This document shows positions 26,149 through 34,545 of a stretch of DNA of 37,853 nt, piece by piece. Position numbers and translations under genes: made by a program. Each line of letters starts with the position of its first letter. Position 1 is the stretch's first letter. The notes beneath the pieces were generated by a model. It worked only from the letters and a program-made list of their open reading frames with translations, was not told the origin of the DNA and did not search any database. Origin of the DNA: JBBAEA01 sp041656175 (GTDB lineage: Bacteria > Myxococcota_A > Bradymonadia > UBA4248); assembly GCA_041656175.1 (NCBI GenBank), contig JBBAEA010000012.1, positions 1-37,853 on the forward strand. Reading direction: 5' to 3'.

Positions 26149-26231
26149 ATCGCAGCCAAGGTTTTGCTAAAATGCATCAATCTTGAAATTAATGATGTTT
26201 TTTGTGCTGTATTCGCAGCAAAAGGTAGAGC

Positions 26232-28814
26232 ATGAGTGATAATATTGCGGATATCCTAGAGGGAACTGAAATTTTTGACGACAGCAAACTGCCGGAGAAA
26301 CTCTTTATTTTCCCGCTGGGACACATGGTTGTTTTCCCCGACGTGGTCATGCCCATCGTTGTGCCGCCTGGAGCGCTGCTAGATCTTGTTAAACGAGCGC
26401 AGTCACACAGCGATTATCTTGGGTTTTTATGGTCAAAGAGCGATGAGCCTGAGAACACAAAACCCGAGGATCTTGCTAAAGTCGGTTGTATCGGACGCAT
26501 CATGCGCATGGCGCGAATGCCTGATGGTAGCTACACCATGCTCGTGTACTGCGTACGTCGTTTGAGGGTGCAGTCTTTTTTAAAGAGCGATCGTCTCATT
26601 GCAGAAGTCGAATATTTATCTGATATTTTTGAAGACTCTGATACCCTGCAAGCTCTATGGCGAAATGTTCAGCGCATTATGAGCGAGCTCATTAATCTCA
26701 ATACCGCGCTCCCCAAAGATGTCATCTCAAGTATGCTCACCATCGATAATCCCGGAAAACTCGCCGATATGGTATCGGCGCACTTCCAAATCGAAGTAGC
26801 AGAGCGCCAGCGTATTCTCGAAATATTAGATGTTAAAGAGCGACTTGAAGCCGTATACACCGTGCTTGTACGCGAGATGGACTTGGTTGAACTCGGACAG
26901 AAGATCCATGAGCAGATCAAGGAGCGCATCGAAGAGAGCCAGAAGGAGTTCTTCCTACGCGAACAACTCAGCGCAATCCGGCGAGAACTCGGTGAGGAGA
27001 AAGACGAGAAAGGGCTTAACATCGAAGAGTATGCGGCAAAAATTGAACAAAGCGGCATGAGCGAAGAAGCGACACAGCGCGCTGTTGAACAGTTGGAGCG
27101 ACTCAGCGTACTACCGCCCGATGCCGCAGAATACAACGTTATTCGCACTTATTTGGATTGGCTCTGCGATTTGCCTTGGTCGACCCAAACCGAGGACAAC
27201 CTCGACCTCAATCACGCCGAAAAGGTCTTAAACCAAGATCACTTTGCGCTCGAAGATATTAAGGAGCGTATCGTGGAGTTCTTGGCGGTCAAAAAGCTTA
27301 AACCCGATCACCAAGGACAGATTATTTGCTTCCTAGGACCTCCAGGCGTGGGTAAAACGAGTTTGGCTCGCTCTATCAATAGAGCGCTTGGGCGCAAGTT
27401 CTATGGCTTCTCCTTGGGTGGCCTACGCGATGAAGCTGAGATCAAGGGACATCGTCGAACTTATATCGGTGCGATGCCTGGTAAAATTTTACAAGGCTTA
27501 AAACGGGTTGGTGTACGCAATCCCGTTTTTGTGCTCGACGAAATAGACAAACTCGGCAATGACTGGCGCGGGGATCCCTCTAGCGCTATGCTCGAAGTAC
27601 TCGACCCTTCACAAAACAATAGCTTCAATGACCACTACCTAGACGTTGCTTTCGACCTTTCCGCCGTCATGTTTATTGCTACAGCAAACGACGCTTCAAC
27701 GATTCCTAGGCCCCTGTTAGATCGCATGGAAGTTATCGAACTGGCTGGCTACATCGATGAAGAAAAATACCAAATCGCACGACGGCACATTGTTCCCAAA
27801 CAAATCGAACAACATGGTTTAACGAAAAAACAAATCCAATTTACCCCAAACGCGCTTCGTCGCATTATACGCGATTACACGCGTGAGGCGGGCGTACGGG
27901 ATCTTGAGCGCCAAATTGCAAAAATTTGCCGTAAAAACGCCACGAAACTTGCTAAAGGCCAGGATCTCGAGATCAAACTACGACCCGATAATGTAAGCGA
28001 TTACTTGGGGGCTGCCATCTATGTCGATGAGGTGATGAGCCGCAAAATGCTCCCAGGGCTATCGGTTGGGCTCGCCTGGACTCAGTTCGGCGGTGAGATT
28101 TTGTTTATCGAGAGTACCTCAATGCCGGGGCAAGGCCAGCTCAAGCTTAGTGGTCAGCTCGGTGAAGTGATGTCGGAGTCTGTTCAGATCGCTTTTAGCT
28201 ACATTCGCGCTAATATGAAGCTCTTTGGGCTCAAAGAAGATATGTTCCAGAAAACAGATTTTCACGTACACTTCCCAGCAGGTGCCATACCCAAAGATGG
28301 GCCATCCGCTGGTATCACGGTGGTCACGAGTATTTTGTCCTTGCTGCGAAATCAAGCAATTCCACCGCGTATGGCCATGACAGGTGAGATCACACTGGTG
28401 GGCAACGTTTTGGCGGTCGGGGGTATTAAGGAGAAGATCATTGCTGCCAAGCGCTCTGGCGCTCGCGTAATAGCGATGAGTATTAAGAATAAGCGTGACG
28501 TTGATGAACTCGCGGACTATATCAAAGATGGTATTCGCTTTATTTTTGTCGAAACTTACAAAGAGCTGTTTGGCTTTGTATTCAGGGGCGAAGAGAAGGG
28601 GTTGATCATTGTTCCCTCTGAAGGTGAGCAAGAAAAAAAAGAGTCTGAAACGGCTAAGAAGGAAAATAAAGAGTCTGAAACGGCTAAGAAGAAAGTCAAA
28701 GAAAAAGCTAAGAAAGACACGCTGGTAGAGAAAAAATCATCTTTAAAAAAGCCTAAAAAACCCACGAAAAGTACTAAAAACACTAACGCAGAGGATGGAA
28801 AGAGCAATGAGTGA
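26232..28814 (+). CDS. lon: ATP-dependent Lon protease with Lys-rich C-terminal tail
   Basis: Cytosolic ATP-driven serine protease that degrades misfolded and regulatory proteins as a hexamer. Of 860 residues, about 20-210 are the substrate-binding N domain and about 225-320 a coiled-coil region. The AAA+ module has Walker A GPPGVGKT (369-376) and Walker B VFVLDEID. The protease domain has catalytic Ser692 in GPSAG and Lys735 in GIKEK, spaced exactly as in E. coli Lon. After about residue 798 comes an added 60-residue tail of Lys and Glu with two copies of KESETAKK, encoded by a 24-base direct repeat at 30-base period (28638 and 28668). Canonical Lon lacks such a tail. AAGG lies before the ATG. 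The stop overlaps the next gene by eight bases. Confidence 0.97.
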   Translation: MSDNIADILEGTEIFDDSKLPEKLFIFPLGHMVVFPDVVMPIVVPPGALLDLVKRAQSHSDYLGFLWSKSDEPENTKPEDLAKVGCIGRIMRMARMPDGSYTMLVYCVRRLRVQSFLKSDRLIAEVEYLSDIFEDSDTLQALWRNVQRIMSELINLNTALPKDVISSMLTIDNPGKLADMVSAHFQIEVAERQRILEILDVKERLEAVYTVLVREMDLVELGQKIHEQIKERIEESQKEFFLREQLSAIRRELGEEKDEKGLNIEEYAAKIEQSGMSEEATQRAVEQLERLSVLPPDAAEYNVIRTYLDWLCDLPWSTQTEDNLDLNHAEKVLNQDHFALEDIKERIVEFLAVKKLKPDHQGQIICFLGPPGVGKTSLARSINRALGRKFYGFSLGGLRDEAEIKGHRRTYIGAMPGKILQGLKRVGVRNPVFVLDEIDKLGNDWRGDPSSAMLEVLDPSQNNSFNDHYLDVAFDLSAVMFIATANDASTIPRPLLDRMEVIELAGYIDEEKYQIARRHIVPKQIEQHGLTKKQIQFTPNALRRIIRDYTREAGVRDLERQIAKICRKNATKLAKGQDLEIKLRPDNVSDYLGAAIYVDEVMSRKMLPGLSVGLAWTQFGGEILFIESTSMPGQGQLKLSGQLGEVMSESVQIAFSYIRANMKLFGLKEDMFQKTDFHVHFPAGAIPKDGPSAGITVVTSILSLLRNQAIPPRMAMTGEITLVGNVLAVGGIKEKIIAAKRSGARVIAMSIKNKRDVDELADYIKDGIRFIFVETYKELFGFVFRGEEKGLIIVPSEGEQEKKESETAKKENKESETAKKKVKEKAKKDTLVEKKSSLKKPKKPTKSTKNTNAEDGKSNE

Positions 28815-30234
28815 AGAGAAGTATTATCGGAGTCGTAGTTTTGCGAAGATAGGTGTTTTGGGGTTTCTTATCGTTATCGTGAGCGTGGTAGTTTTGGCTT
28901 GTAGCAAAACACCCGAAGATGTCCGCGCTTGGTTAAAGGACAAGCGTGCTCCTGCAAAGATGCAGGAATTCATCGAATCTAAGCATAGCGAAGATGTCAA
29001 GGTCGAGGCCGTTATGGTGCTCGTTGAGCGTGGACAGGCCGATAAAATCCCGGATGCCGTCAATAAATTGCAGAGTGATGAGCGAAATAAAGTCGCTAAA
29101 AAAGTGTCAAGTCGCCTTGTCCAACTTATGGAGTCGGGTAACGAAACTAGTGAAATGCGCGCTAAAGATGGTGCATTTTATATGCGCCGCTTGGACTTAG
29201 ATGAAGAGATAGCAAAAGAGCTCAACGCCGTGATGTTGAGCTGGATTAGCAAAGACGACAACTTTTTCCGCCCCATAGATCGCGTTGGGCGAGTGGAGCA
29301 GAAGCGGATTTTTGAAAGTGTGGGGCCAGCGTCATTGCCCGTTTTTATTGGGATATTCGAGGATATGTTTGCGGAACTTAACGAAAAAGGTCCCGATATT
29401 AATGAGTCTATCGACGTGCAAAAACGAATGCAGAATGCACTCAAAGATCTTGACGGGCTCAAGGTTGCTGGTGCAAACGACGCTATTGCGAAGCTCTTTG
29501 CCAAAAACTTTGAGGCTGCATACCCCAATTTGGCCGATATCTATGGAGCGCCGTTTATTAATAATAACTCCGAAATACTTATTCCGCTTGCAAAGAAAGT
29601 TATGCTAGACAAGGATTATACCAATAACTATCTCAATGCTTTAAGAGATATTGTTGTTAATGATTATTACAATAATATCCAAACTAAAGAGGGTATAGCT
29701 ATATGCTCGCAAACAATCATTGACGATAAAAGCGGGTTTTTGCGGTGGATGTGTGTGGATTTACTTACACAAAAGCTGGGTAAAGACTCAGTCAAACAAA
29801 TATTAACATCGCTTCCAGATAGCAAAGAAGATATAGAGATACCCGAGGATCACCCCTTGGTGGGAACTTTTAAAAAGGGTGAGTTTACTTGGTTTGAGTT
29901 TGAATCGTACTGCCGCGCGCTATCGTTTAATCTTAATAACCAAGTGCCGCTCGATGTTTTACGCCAGTTTGCGTCTAATGGAAGGAGAGTCGAGCGTATG
30001 TTGTCGATGATGTGCTTGTCTTTTAACGGCGCTCAAAGCGATAAACAGTTCTTGGAGAGCCTAAGAAATGATCGCACGGATATAAGTTCTTGGGGAACCA
30101 ATGCCCGTACGCTTGGCGACTTTGCTATGGTCTGTGCAACGCTCTTTGATGAAAGGCACAAGAAGCGTGATAGCGATATGGCCAAGAAAGCCGATGAAGA
30201 TGCACAAGAATCAGCACCAGCGGAAAATATCTGA
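28807..30234 (+). CDS. Lipoprotein overlapping lon, possible helical-repeat fold
   Basis: I do not recognise a named family. Start ATG 28807 is chosen because GGAAAG lies five bases before it; the ATG at 28795 has no spacing for a ribosome-binding site. The protein has 475 residues. Residues 16-31 are a hydrophobic export segment ending VVLAC, so Cys32 should be lipidated. The rest is mainly charged helices, with a VKVEAVMVLVERGQADKIPDAV stretch reminiscent in part of HEAT-type repeats, and an acidic Ala/Glu tail. Overlap with lon by eight bases and gpsA eight bases beyond its stop make a three-gene operon; translational coupling to lon is likely. Function is unknown. An envelope-attached partner or sensor of stress is a guess from context only. 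Confidence 0.85.
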   Translation: MSEEKYYRSRSFAKIGVLGFLIVIVSVVVLACSKTPEDVRAWLKDKRAPAKMQEFIESKHSEDVKVEAVMVLVERGQADKIPDAVNKLQSDERNKVAKKVSSRLVQLMESGNETSEMRAKDGAFYMRRLDLDEEIAKELNAVMLSWISKDDNFFRPIDRVGRVEQKRIFESVGPASLPVFIGIFEDMFAELNEKGPDINESIDVQKRMQNALKDLDGLKVAGANDAIAKLFAKNFEAAYPNLADIYGAPFINNNSEILIPLAKKVMLDKDYTNNYLNALRDIVVNDYYNNIQTKEGIAICSQTIIDDKSGFLRWMCVDLLTQKLGKDSVKQILTSLPDSKEDIEIPEDHPLVGTFKKGEFTWFEFESYCRALSFNLNNQVPLDVLRQFASNGRRVERMLSMMCLSFNGAQSDKQFLESLRNDRTDISSWGTNARTLGDFAMVCATLFDERHKKRDSDMAKKADEDAQESAPAENI

Positions 30235-30242
30235 GTGTAGAA

Positions 30243-31256
30243 ATGCCAGATTCAATTCAAATTGGAGTACTTGGAGCTGGCGCGTGGGGGACGGCGCTAG
30301 CGAAGCATTTAGCGCACGTGTATTCTAACGTTCGTATTTGGGCGTATGAAAAAGAGTGCGTGGCATGTATCAATGAATACCATATTAATGCTATCTTTTT
30401 GCCCAATGTGCGCTTGCCCGACAATATTATTGCGACTAACAACTTAGACGCATTCATGCACGATTTAAGTCACCTCGTCATTGTTACACCTAGCCACAAA
30501 CTGCGCGAAGTACTCAGTAAAATTGCCCCTAATATGCCTAGGCACTGTAAAATAATATGTGCCACTAAAGGGATAGAGAGTGGCAGTTTAATGCTAATGT
30601 CGGAGTTAATAAGCGACGTCCTTGGTGAAAGAGCCGTAGAGCGACTTGCCGTATTATCGGGACCTAGTTTTGCCCTGCACGTCGCCGAAGGACGTGCTAC
30701 TTCATTAAGTATTGCGGCGGAGAATCAGAGCTTTGCCGTGGAAATGCAGCACTTTATCAGTCACTCCGCTTTCAGAGCCTATTGGAACTGCGATCTCATC
30801 GGGGTGCAGCTCGGCGGGGCGTTAAAAAATGTTATTGCCATTGCGGCTGGCGCTTGCGAAGGATTGCAGCTCGGCGATAACGCGTTGGCTGCTCTGGTAA
30901 CAAGAGGTCTAGCCGAGATGACTCGCCTGGCTGTTATGATGGGGGGCTCTGCGCAAACGATGTCGGGCTTAAGCGGGCTAGGGGATCTTGTCCTTACTTG
31001 TTACGGCGACTTATCCCGTAACCGACAGCTTGGCTTAGCTATTGGTAAGGGTAAAACTTTAGTCCAAGCAACCGAGGATAGACTTACCGTTGCCGAAGGT
31101 GTAAAGACAGCGGCTTGCGCCTACGCCTTGGCCAATAAATACGATGTCGATATGCCTATTACACAGCGCGTTTACGAGGCGCTTTACCACGAAAAAAATG
31201 CCATCCAAGCGCTTGATGAACTCTTAGAGCGTGAACTCAAACACGATGGTTGTTAG
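30243..31256 (+). CDS. gpsA: NAD(P)H-dependent glycerol-3-phosphate dehydrogenase
   Basis: Reduces dihydroxyacetone phosphate to sn-glycerol 3-phosphate, the backbone precursor of phospholipids. The 337 residues begin with the Rossmann motif GVLGAGAWGTALA. The substrate-site block ALKNVIAIAAG holds catalytic Lys195, and GLSGLGDLVLTCYGDLSRNRQLG is the usual C-terminal-domain motif in two linked parts. PITQRVYEALYHEK closes the fold. It begins eight bases after the lon-linked lipoprotein stop, so it belongs to that operon; no strong ribosome-binding site is seen. Some homologs carry the RNR and NPxLVG variants without loss of activity, so standard function is expected. Confidence 0.96.
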   Translation: MPDSIQIGVLGAGAWGTALAKHLAHVYSNVRIWAYEKECVACINEYHINAIFLPNVRLPDNIIATNNLDAFMHDLSHLVIVTPSHKLREVLSKIAPNMPRHCKIICATKGIESGSLMLMSELISDVLGERAVERLAVLSGPSFALHVAEGRATSLSIAAENQSFAVEMQHFISHSAFRAYWNCDLIGVQLGGALKNVIAIAAGACEGLQLGDNALAALVTRGLAEMTRLAVMMGGSAQTMSGLSGLGDLVLTCYGDLSRNRQLGLAIGKGKTLVQATEDRLTVAEGVKTAACAYALANKYDVDMPITQRVYEALYHEKNAIQALDELLERELKHDGC

Positions 31257-31358
31257 AGAATGCGTTTTGCTTTCGCTAGCAGCCCCGCAACGCACTACGC
31301 AGTGTGAAGCTCCAAAAAATAGCGTAAAGGAAATAGAGACTGGCGAGCGGTTAATAAT

Positions 31359-31416
31359 AAAAATCAATAAAATCAATACCCTACACACAAAACGGGTTCT
31401 AAGGACGATAGCCCCA
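31359..31416. repeat. 58-bp repeat, copy 2
   Basis: Matches 13592-13650: AATAAAATCAATACC, TACACACAAAA, then GGGTT-TAAGGACGATAGCCCCA with four or five substitutions. It lies in the 412-base spacer after gpsA. A chance frame of 71 codons across it is rejected as a gene. The remainder of the spacer, to the repeat at 31539, shows nothing else I can name. Confidence 0.65.
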
Positions 31417-31538
31417 CAAAAAGTTTATGGCGAAACAATGAGCTAGCTATTCGTGACTTTTACTGATAAAAGTACGCGTGGGGGTGAAGCTGTGAATGGC
31501 AATGCGCTGAGGGGGTATTATATATAGATGCAAGTACT

Positions 31539-31602
31539 CGGGGGCTATCGCACAGGCAGCGATTATGAGGAAAGTTTGCGCGTACGGGGGGCGTAGTCCC
31601 CA
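31539..31602 (-). repeat. GTAG-hairpin element, copy 8 (eroded short form)
   Basis: Begins GGGGGCTATCGC, keeps the GAGGAAAG..TGCGCGTA block of the other copies, and closes with a G-run/C-run hairpin (GGGG..CGTAGT..CCCC). GTAG at the left end reads CTAT, so the copy is degenerate. It lies 67 bases before panD in a gene-free spacer. Confidence 0.55.
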
Positions 31603-31668
31603 GCAAAAAAATATCGAATAATTTTGCATAAAATCTTAATAAGCGAATAGTTTTTAGTAATTTGTACC

Positions 31669-32016
31669 ATGCAAGTCACACTATTAAAGTCAAAAATTCA
31701 TCGAGCGACCGTTACGGGCGCTGATTTAAATTATCAAGGTTCTATATCGATCGATCGCGAACTGTGCAGGCGCGCGGGTTTGCTGCTTTGGGAGCGAGTC
31801 GATATTTACAATTGCACTAACGGCGAGCGCTTTAGTACCTACGTTATTTATGGGGAAGCGGGTGAAATCACTTTAAACGGTGCAGCTGCACGACGCGTGC
31901 AGTCGGGCGATATCATCATCATCGCAGCGTATGCGAGCATGAGCGTCGAGGAAGCTGAAGCATACAAACCGACTATCATCTTGGTGGATGCCAAGAACCT
32001 GGCCTTGGACGGATAA
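31669..32016 (+). CDS. panD: Aspartate 1-decarboxylase proenzyme
   Basis: Makes beta-alanine from aspartate for pantothenate and CoA. The 115-residue proenzyme cuts itself between Gly24 and Ser25 (YQGSISID), turning Ser25 into the pyruvoyl cofactor. Lys9, Tyr22, Arg54 and Tyr58 sit exactly where the E. coli enzyme has its processing and active-site residues. No Shine-Dalgarno precedes the ATG, so it may use a leaderless or weak start. Only two bases separate its stop from the metallophosphoesterase start, so the two are coupled. coaBC, another CoA-pathway gene, lies downstream in the same run of genes. Confidence 0.97.
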   Translation: MQVTLLKSKIHRATVTGADLNYQGSISIDRELCRRAGLLLWERVDIYNCTNGERFSTYVIYGEAGEITLNGAAARRVQSGDIIIIAAYASMSVEEAEAYKPTIILVDAKNLALDG

Positions 32017-32018
32017 GC

Positions 32019-32924
32019 ATGAGAATTGGACACATCAGCGATTTGCACCTCTACGACATGACGGGCGCGCGAGTGCGTGATTTTTTGAACAAGAGAATGA
32101 CGGGAGGGCTTAATTTGCTTTTAGGGCGGCGTGGTTTACACCAAGCAAGCCTTAGCGAGAGGGCGCTGCAAATACTCAAAACGGAGTGTGATCACCTAGT
32201 GGTTGCAGGCGATTTGACCAACTTGTCGCTTCCTTCAGAGTTCGTTGCGGCCGATGCTCTTTTGCGGCGCTACTTCGACGAAGACGACATGACGATCGTG
32301 CCAGGGAACCACGATTTTTATACCAAAGAAAGCGCTTTAGCTCGTCGCTTTGAAAAGAGCATATATAGCAAGAATCAATCTGATCTAGCTGGATTTGTTG
32401 AAGATTCACCGTGGCCTTTCGTTAAAATTCGGAATGATGTGGCTTTTATAGGATTAAATTCAGCTCAACCGCGTCCCTTTTTTGTAGCCGCTGGCATGCT
32501 CGGGCGCGAACAGCGTAATGCACTCATTAAACTGCTAAAAAAACCTGAATTACAGCAAAAATTCATTGTGATAGCGCTGCATCACCATCTTTTTCGCGCG
32601 ATTAACGCGCCCGGAGAAGCTCTGCGTAACTTGCGTGATCGTGCTGCTTTCTTAAGAATATTAAAGAAATATAGTCCCCATCTTGTTTTGCACGGGCACA
32701 GTCATGTTTGTCATATGAAAGTGTGGGGAAATACGCTGATTTCTGAGGCGGGTTCATTGAGCGAAGATGGCGGAAAACGTTCAAGTCGACGCGGAAAATT
32801 TAAAATTTATGAAGTAAACGACAATAAAATTCAGAAAATAGAAACTTGGCGCTACAATGATACAGATTTCGTTCTTTTTAAAAAGGAGCGCGTTAACGGT
32901 AAAAAAATAGAGGCGTTCGTATGA
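32019..32924 (+). CDS. Calcineurin-like metallophosphoesterase
   Basis: A 301-residue two-metal phosphoesterase with all motif blocks in order: ISDLHL (Asp8, His10), VVAGDLTN, VPGNHDF, ALHHHLF and LHGHSHV. Members hydrolyse phosphomonoesters, cyclic nucleotides or nucleotide-linked lipids; the sequence does not say which. No signal peptide is seen, so it should act in the cytosol or at the inner membrane surface. It starts two bases after panD and its last codons overlap the following small gene by four bases (ATGA), which shows strong translational coupling with both. The link to panD is positional; a direct role in CoA metabolism is not shown. Confidence 0.92.
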   Translation: MRIGHISDLHLYDMTGARVRDFLNKRMTGGLNLLLGRRGLHQASLSERALQILKTECDHLVVAGDLTNLSLPSEFVAADALLRRYFDEDDMTIVPGNHDFYTKESALARRFEKSIYSKNQSDLAGFVEDSPWPFVKIRNDVAFIGLNSAQPRPFFVAAGMLGREQRNALIKLLKKPELQQKFIVIALHHHLFRAINAPGEALRNLRDRAAFLRILKKYSPHLVLHGHSHVCHMKVWGNTLISEAGSLSEDGGKRSSRRGKFKIYEVNDNKIQKIETWRYNDTDFVLFKKERVNGKKIEAFV

Positions 32925-33289
32925 AACGATCTTGGAGAAGAAGCGCACTTACTGTTATTGTTGTATTCGGGCTGTGCCTAGCAGTCTGGTTTTGGGATAG
33001 TCAGCGCAAAGTCGATATTCGCCTACGTACGCAAGTGATGACGCAGGGTGCTGAGGAGGGGGAAAAACTGCATTTAAGCTTTATTGATAAGGATGAAAGT
33101 ACTGCTGCACAAAGCACTGTTTCAATGCTCGGGGCGCATGGAGTCAATTACCAAAATCTTGCCCTAAAACCAGGAAACTACAAAGTTCGCGCAGTCTTTG
33201 AAAAAAAAGATGGGCAAAACAGCTATTTTGAGCAGGGTTTTGAGGTGCCAGCGCAGGATGCGGAGATATCCTTGTTTTTGCGAAAGTAG
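32921..33289 (+). CDS. Small membrane-anchored protein with beta-sandwich-like domain
   Basis: Not recognised as a named family. The 122 residues begin with a basic stretch and one hydrophobic segment (about 8-25), either an uncleaved anchor or a signal peptide without a lipobox. The rest is strand-rich (VDIRLRTQVM, YQNLALKPGNYKVRAVFE, AEISLFLRK). GNYKVRAVFE resembles the closing strand of PEGA- or Ig-like beta-sandwich domains on surface proteins. Its ATG overlaps the phosphoesterase stop, so the two are translated together; the product may tether or guide that enzyme at the envelope, which is a guess from position. coaBC begins 49 bases downstream. Confidence 0.8.
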   Translation: MKRSWRRSALTVIVVFGLCLAVWFWDSQRKVDIRLRTQVMTQGAEEGEKLHLSFIDKDESTAAQSTVSMLGAHGVNYQNLALKPGNYKVRAVFEKKDGQNSYFEQGFEVPAQDAEISLFLRK

Positions 33290-33338
33290 GGCGGAAGCCT
33301 TTAGAATTTTAAGAATCATCAAATTTTAGTAGACAATA

Positions 33339-34541
33339 ATGAAAGATCTTAGTGGAAAATCTGTTCTTTTAGGCGTTACGGGCAGTATTGCTGCGTTTAA
33401 GGCTGCAGCCCTAGCCAGTGCCCTGGTTAAAGAGGGAGCCAAAGTCCACGTCGTTATGACTCGCCATGCCATGCAATTCATCGCTCCTATGACCTTTGAA
33501 GAGCTTTGCGCAACGACATGTGTTATCGACAATTTTGAACCCAATTACGGCGAGCGTGTGTCTCATTTAACGTTGGCACGGGAAGCCGATTTAGCCATCA
33601 TTGCGCCCTGTACGGCCAATGTTTTAGCTAAGTTAGCCCACGGCATCGCCGACGATATGCTTACGACGACAATGTTGCCCTTCAAGAAGGTGAAGTTACT
33701 CGCCCCTGCGATGAACACGGATATGTACGAAAACGCTGTGGTGCAGGATAATCTGGCAAAACTAGAGAGTTACGGCTACAAAATGATCGAGCCCACAGTG
33801 GGTTTATTGGCATGTAGAACGGTGGGGCGCGGTAAGATGGCTGAGCCCTCCGTTTTGTTGGCAGCGATTAAGCGCGAGATAGCGCGTGAAAAAACGCTTT
33901 CGGGGAGAAAAGTTTTGCTGACTGCTGGGGCAACGCGCGAAGCCCTTGATCCAGTGCGCTTTTTTTCCAATCCTTCCACGGGGAAGATGGGCATGGCGCT
34001 GGCGTGGGAGGGAGTGATGCGCGGGGCGGAAGTGGTGGCGGTTACAGGCGATATGCGCGTTGACGTGCCAGAATTTGTTCGGCAGCGAAAAGTTGAGACT
34101 GCAGCGCAGATGCTTGAAGCATGTTTGGAAGAAGCAGCGGATGCCGATGATATCATCATGACAGCAGCGGTTTCAGATTTTCGACCAAAACAAAGTTCGG
34201 CGCATAAGATCAAAAAGAGCGACAATGCGCTTAGCGTAGAATTTGAACGAACCGAGGATATTCTTGCAAAACTGGCTAGTTCTCGCCCGAAACCGCAAAG
34301 AATATGCGGCTTTGCTATGGAAACAGAGAATTTAGTACAAAATGCTGAGCTTAAGTTTAAGCGTAAAAACTTGGATATGCTCGTCGCAAACCCGCTTGAC
34401 GACGAGAGTTCGGGCTTTGCGCACGACACGAATCTGGGCACTATTATTACAAAATCGGGGCTTGAGTCACTGCCGCTGATGTCAAAATCGTCGCTAGCGC
34501 GCGAGATTTGGGATCGCTTTGAGCGCCTAACAGCTACGTAA
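33339..34541 (+). CDS. coaBC: Bifunctional phosphopantothenoylcysteine decarboxylase / synthase
   Basis: Carries two consecutive CoA steps: joining 4'-phosphopantothenate to cysteine (CoaB, C-terminal half) and decarboxylating the product (CoaC, N-terminal half, FMN-dependent). Of 400 residues, about 1-180 are CoaC: catalytic His76 in ERVSHLTLA, the PAMNTDMY motif with Asn125, and catalytic Cys159 in GLLACRTVGRGKM; that loop usually reads ACGxxGxGR, so Arg-Thr here is a mild variation. About 185-400 are CoaB with LTAGATREALDPVRFFSN and STGKMG. No clear ribosome-binding site is visible. thiL starts four bases downstream, so they are co-transcribed. panD is three genes upstream, giving a partial pantothenate/CoA cluster. 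Confidence 0.96.
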   Translation: MKDLSGKSVLLGVTGSIAAFKAAALASALVKEGAKVHVVMTRHAMQFIAPMTFEELCATTCVIDNFEPNYGERVSHLTLAREADLAIIAPCTANVLAKLAHGIADDMLTTTMLPFKKVKLLAPAMNTDMYENAVVQDNLAKLESYGYKMIEPTVGLLACRTVGRGKMAEPSVLLAAIKREIAREKTLSGRKVLLTAGATREALDPVRFFSNPSTGKMGMALAWEGVMRGAEVVAVTGDMRVDVPEFVRQRKVETAAQMLEACLEEAADADDIIMTAAVSDFRPKQSSAHKIKKSDNALSVEFERTEDILAKLASSRPKPQRICGFAMETENLVQNAELKFKRKNLDMLVANPLDDESSGFAHDTNLGTIITKSGLESLPLMSKSSLAREIWDRFERLTAT

Positions 34542-34545
34542 AACT

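Noticed and set aside
26182..26213. Heat-shock (sigma-32) promoter before lon
   Set aside because: CTTGAAA at 26182-26188 fits the -35 element, but no CCCCAT-like -10 lies 13-15 bases downstream. A sigma-70 reading (TTGAAA, TGTATT) has a 19-base spacer, so neither is convincing.
31231..31446. A 71-codon plus-strand frame after gpsA
   Set aside because: It overlaps the gpsA end and is made partly of the 58-bp repeat; no start signal is visible.
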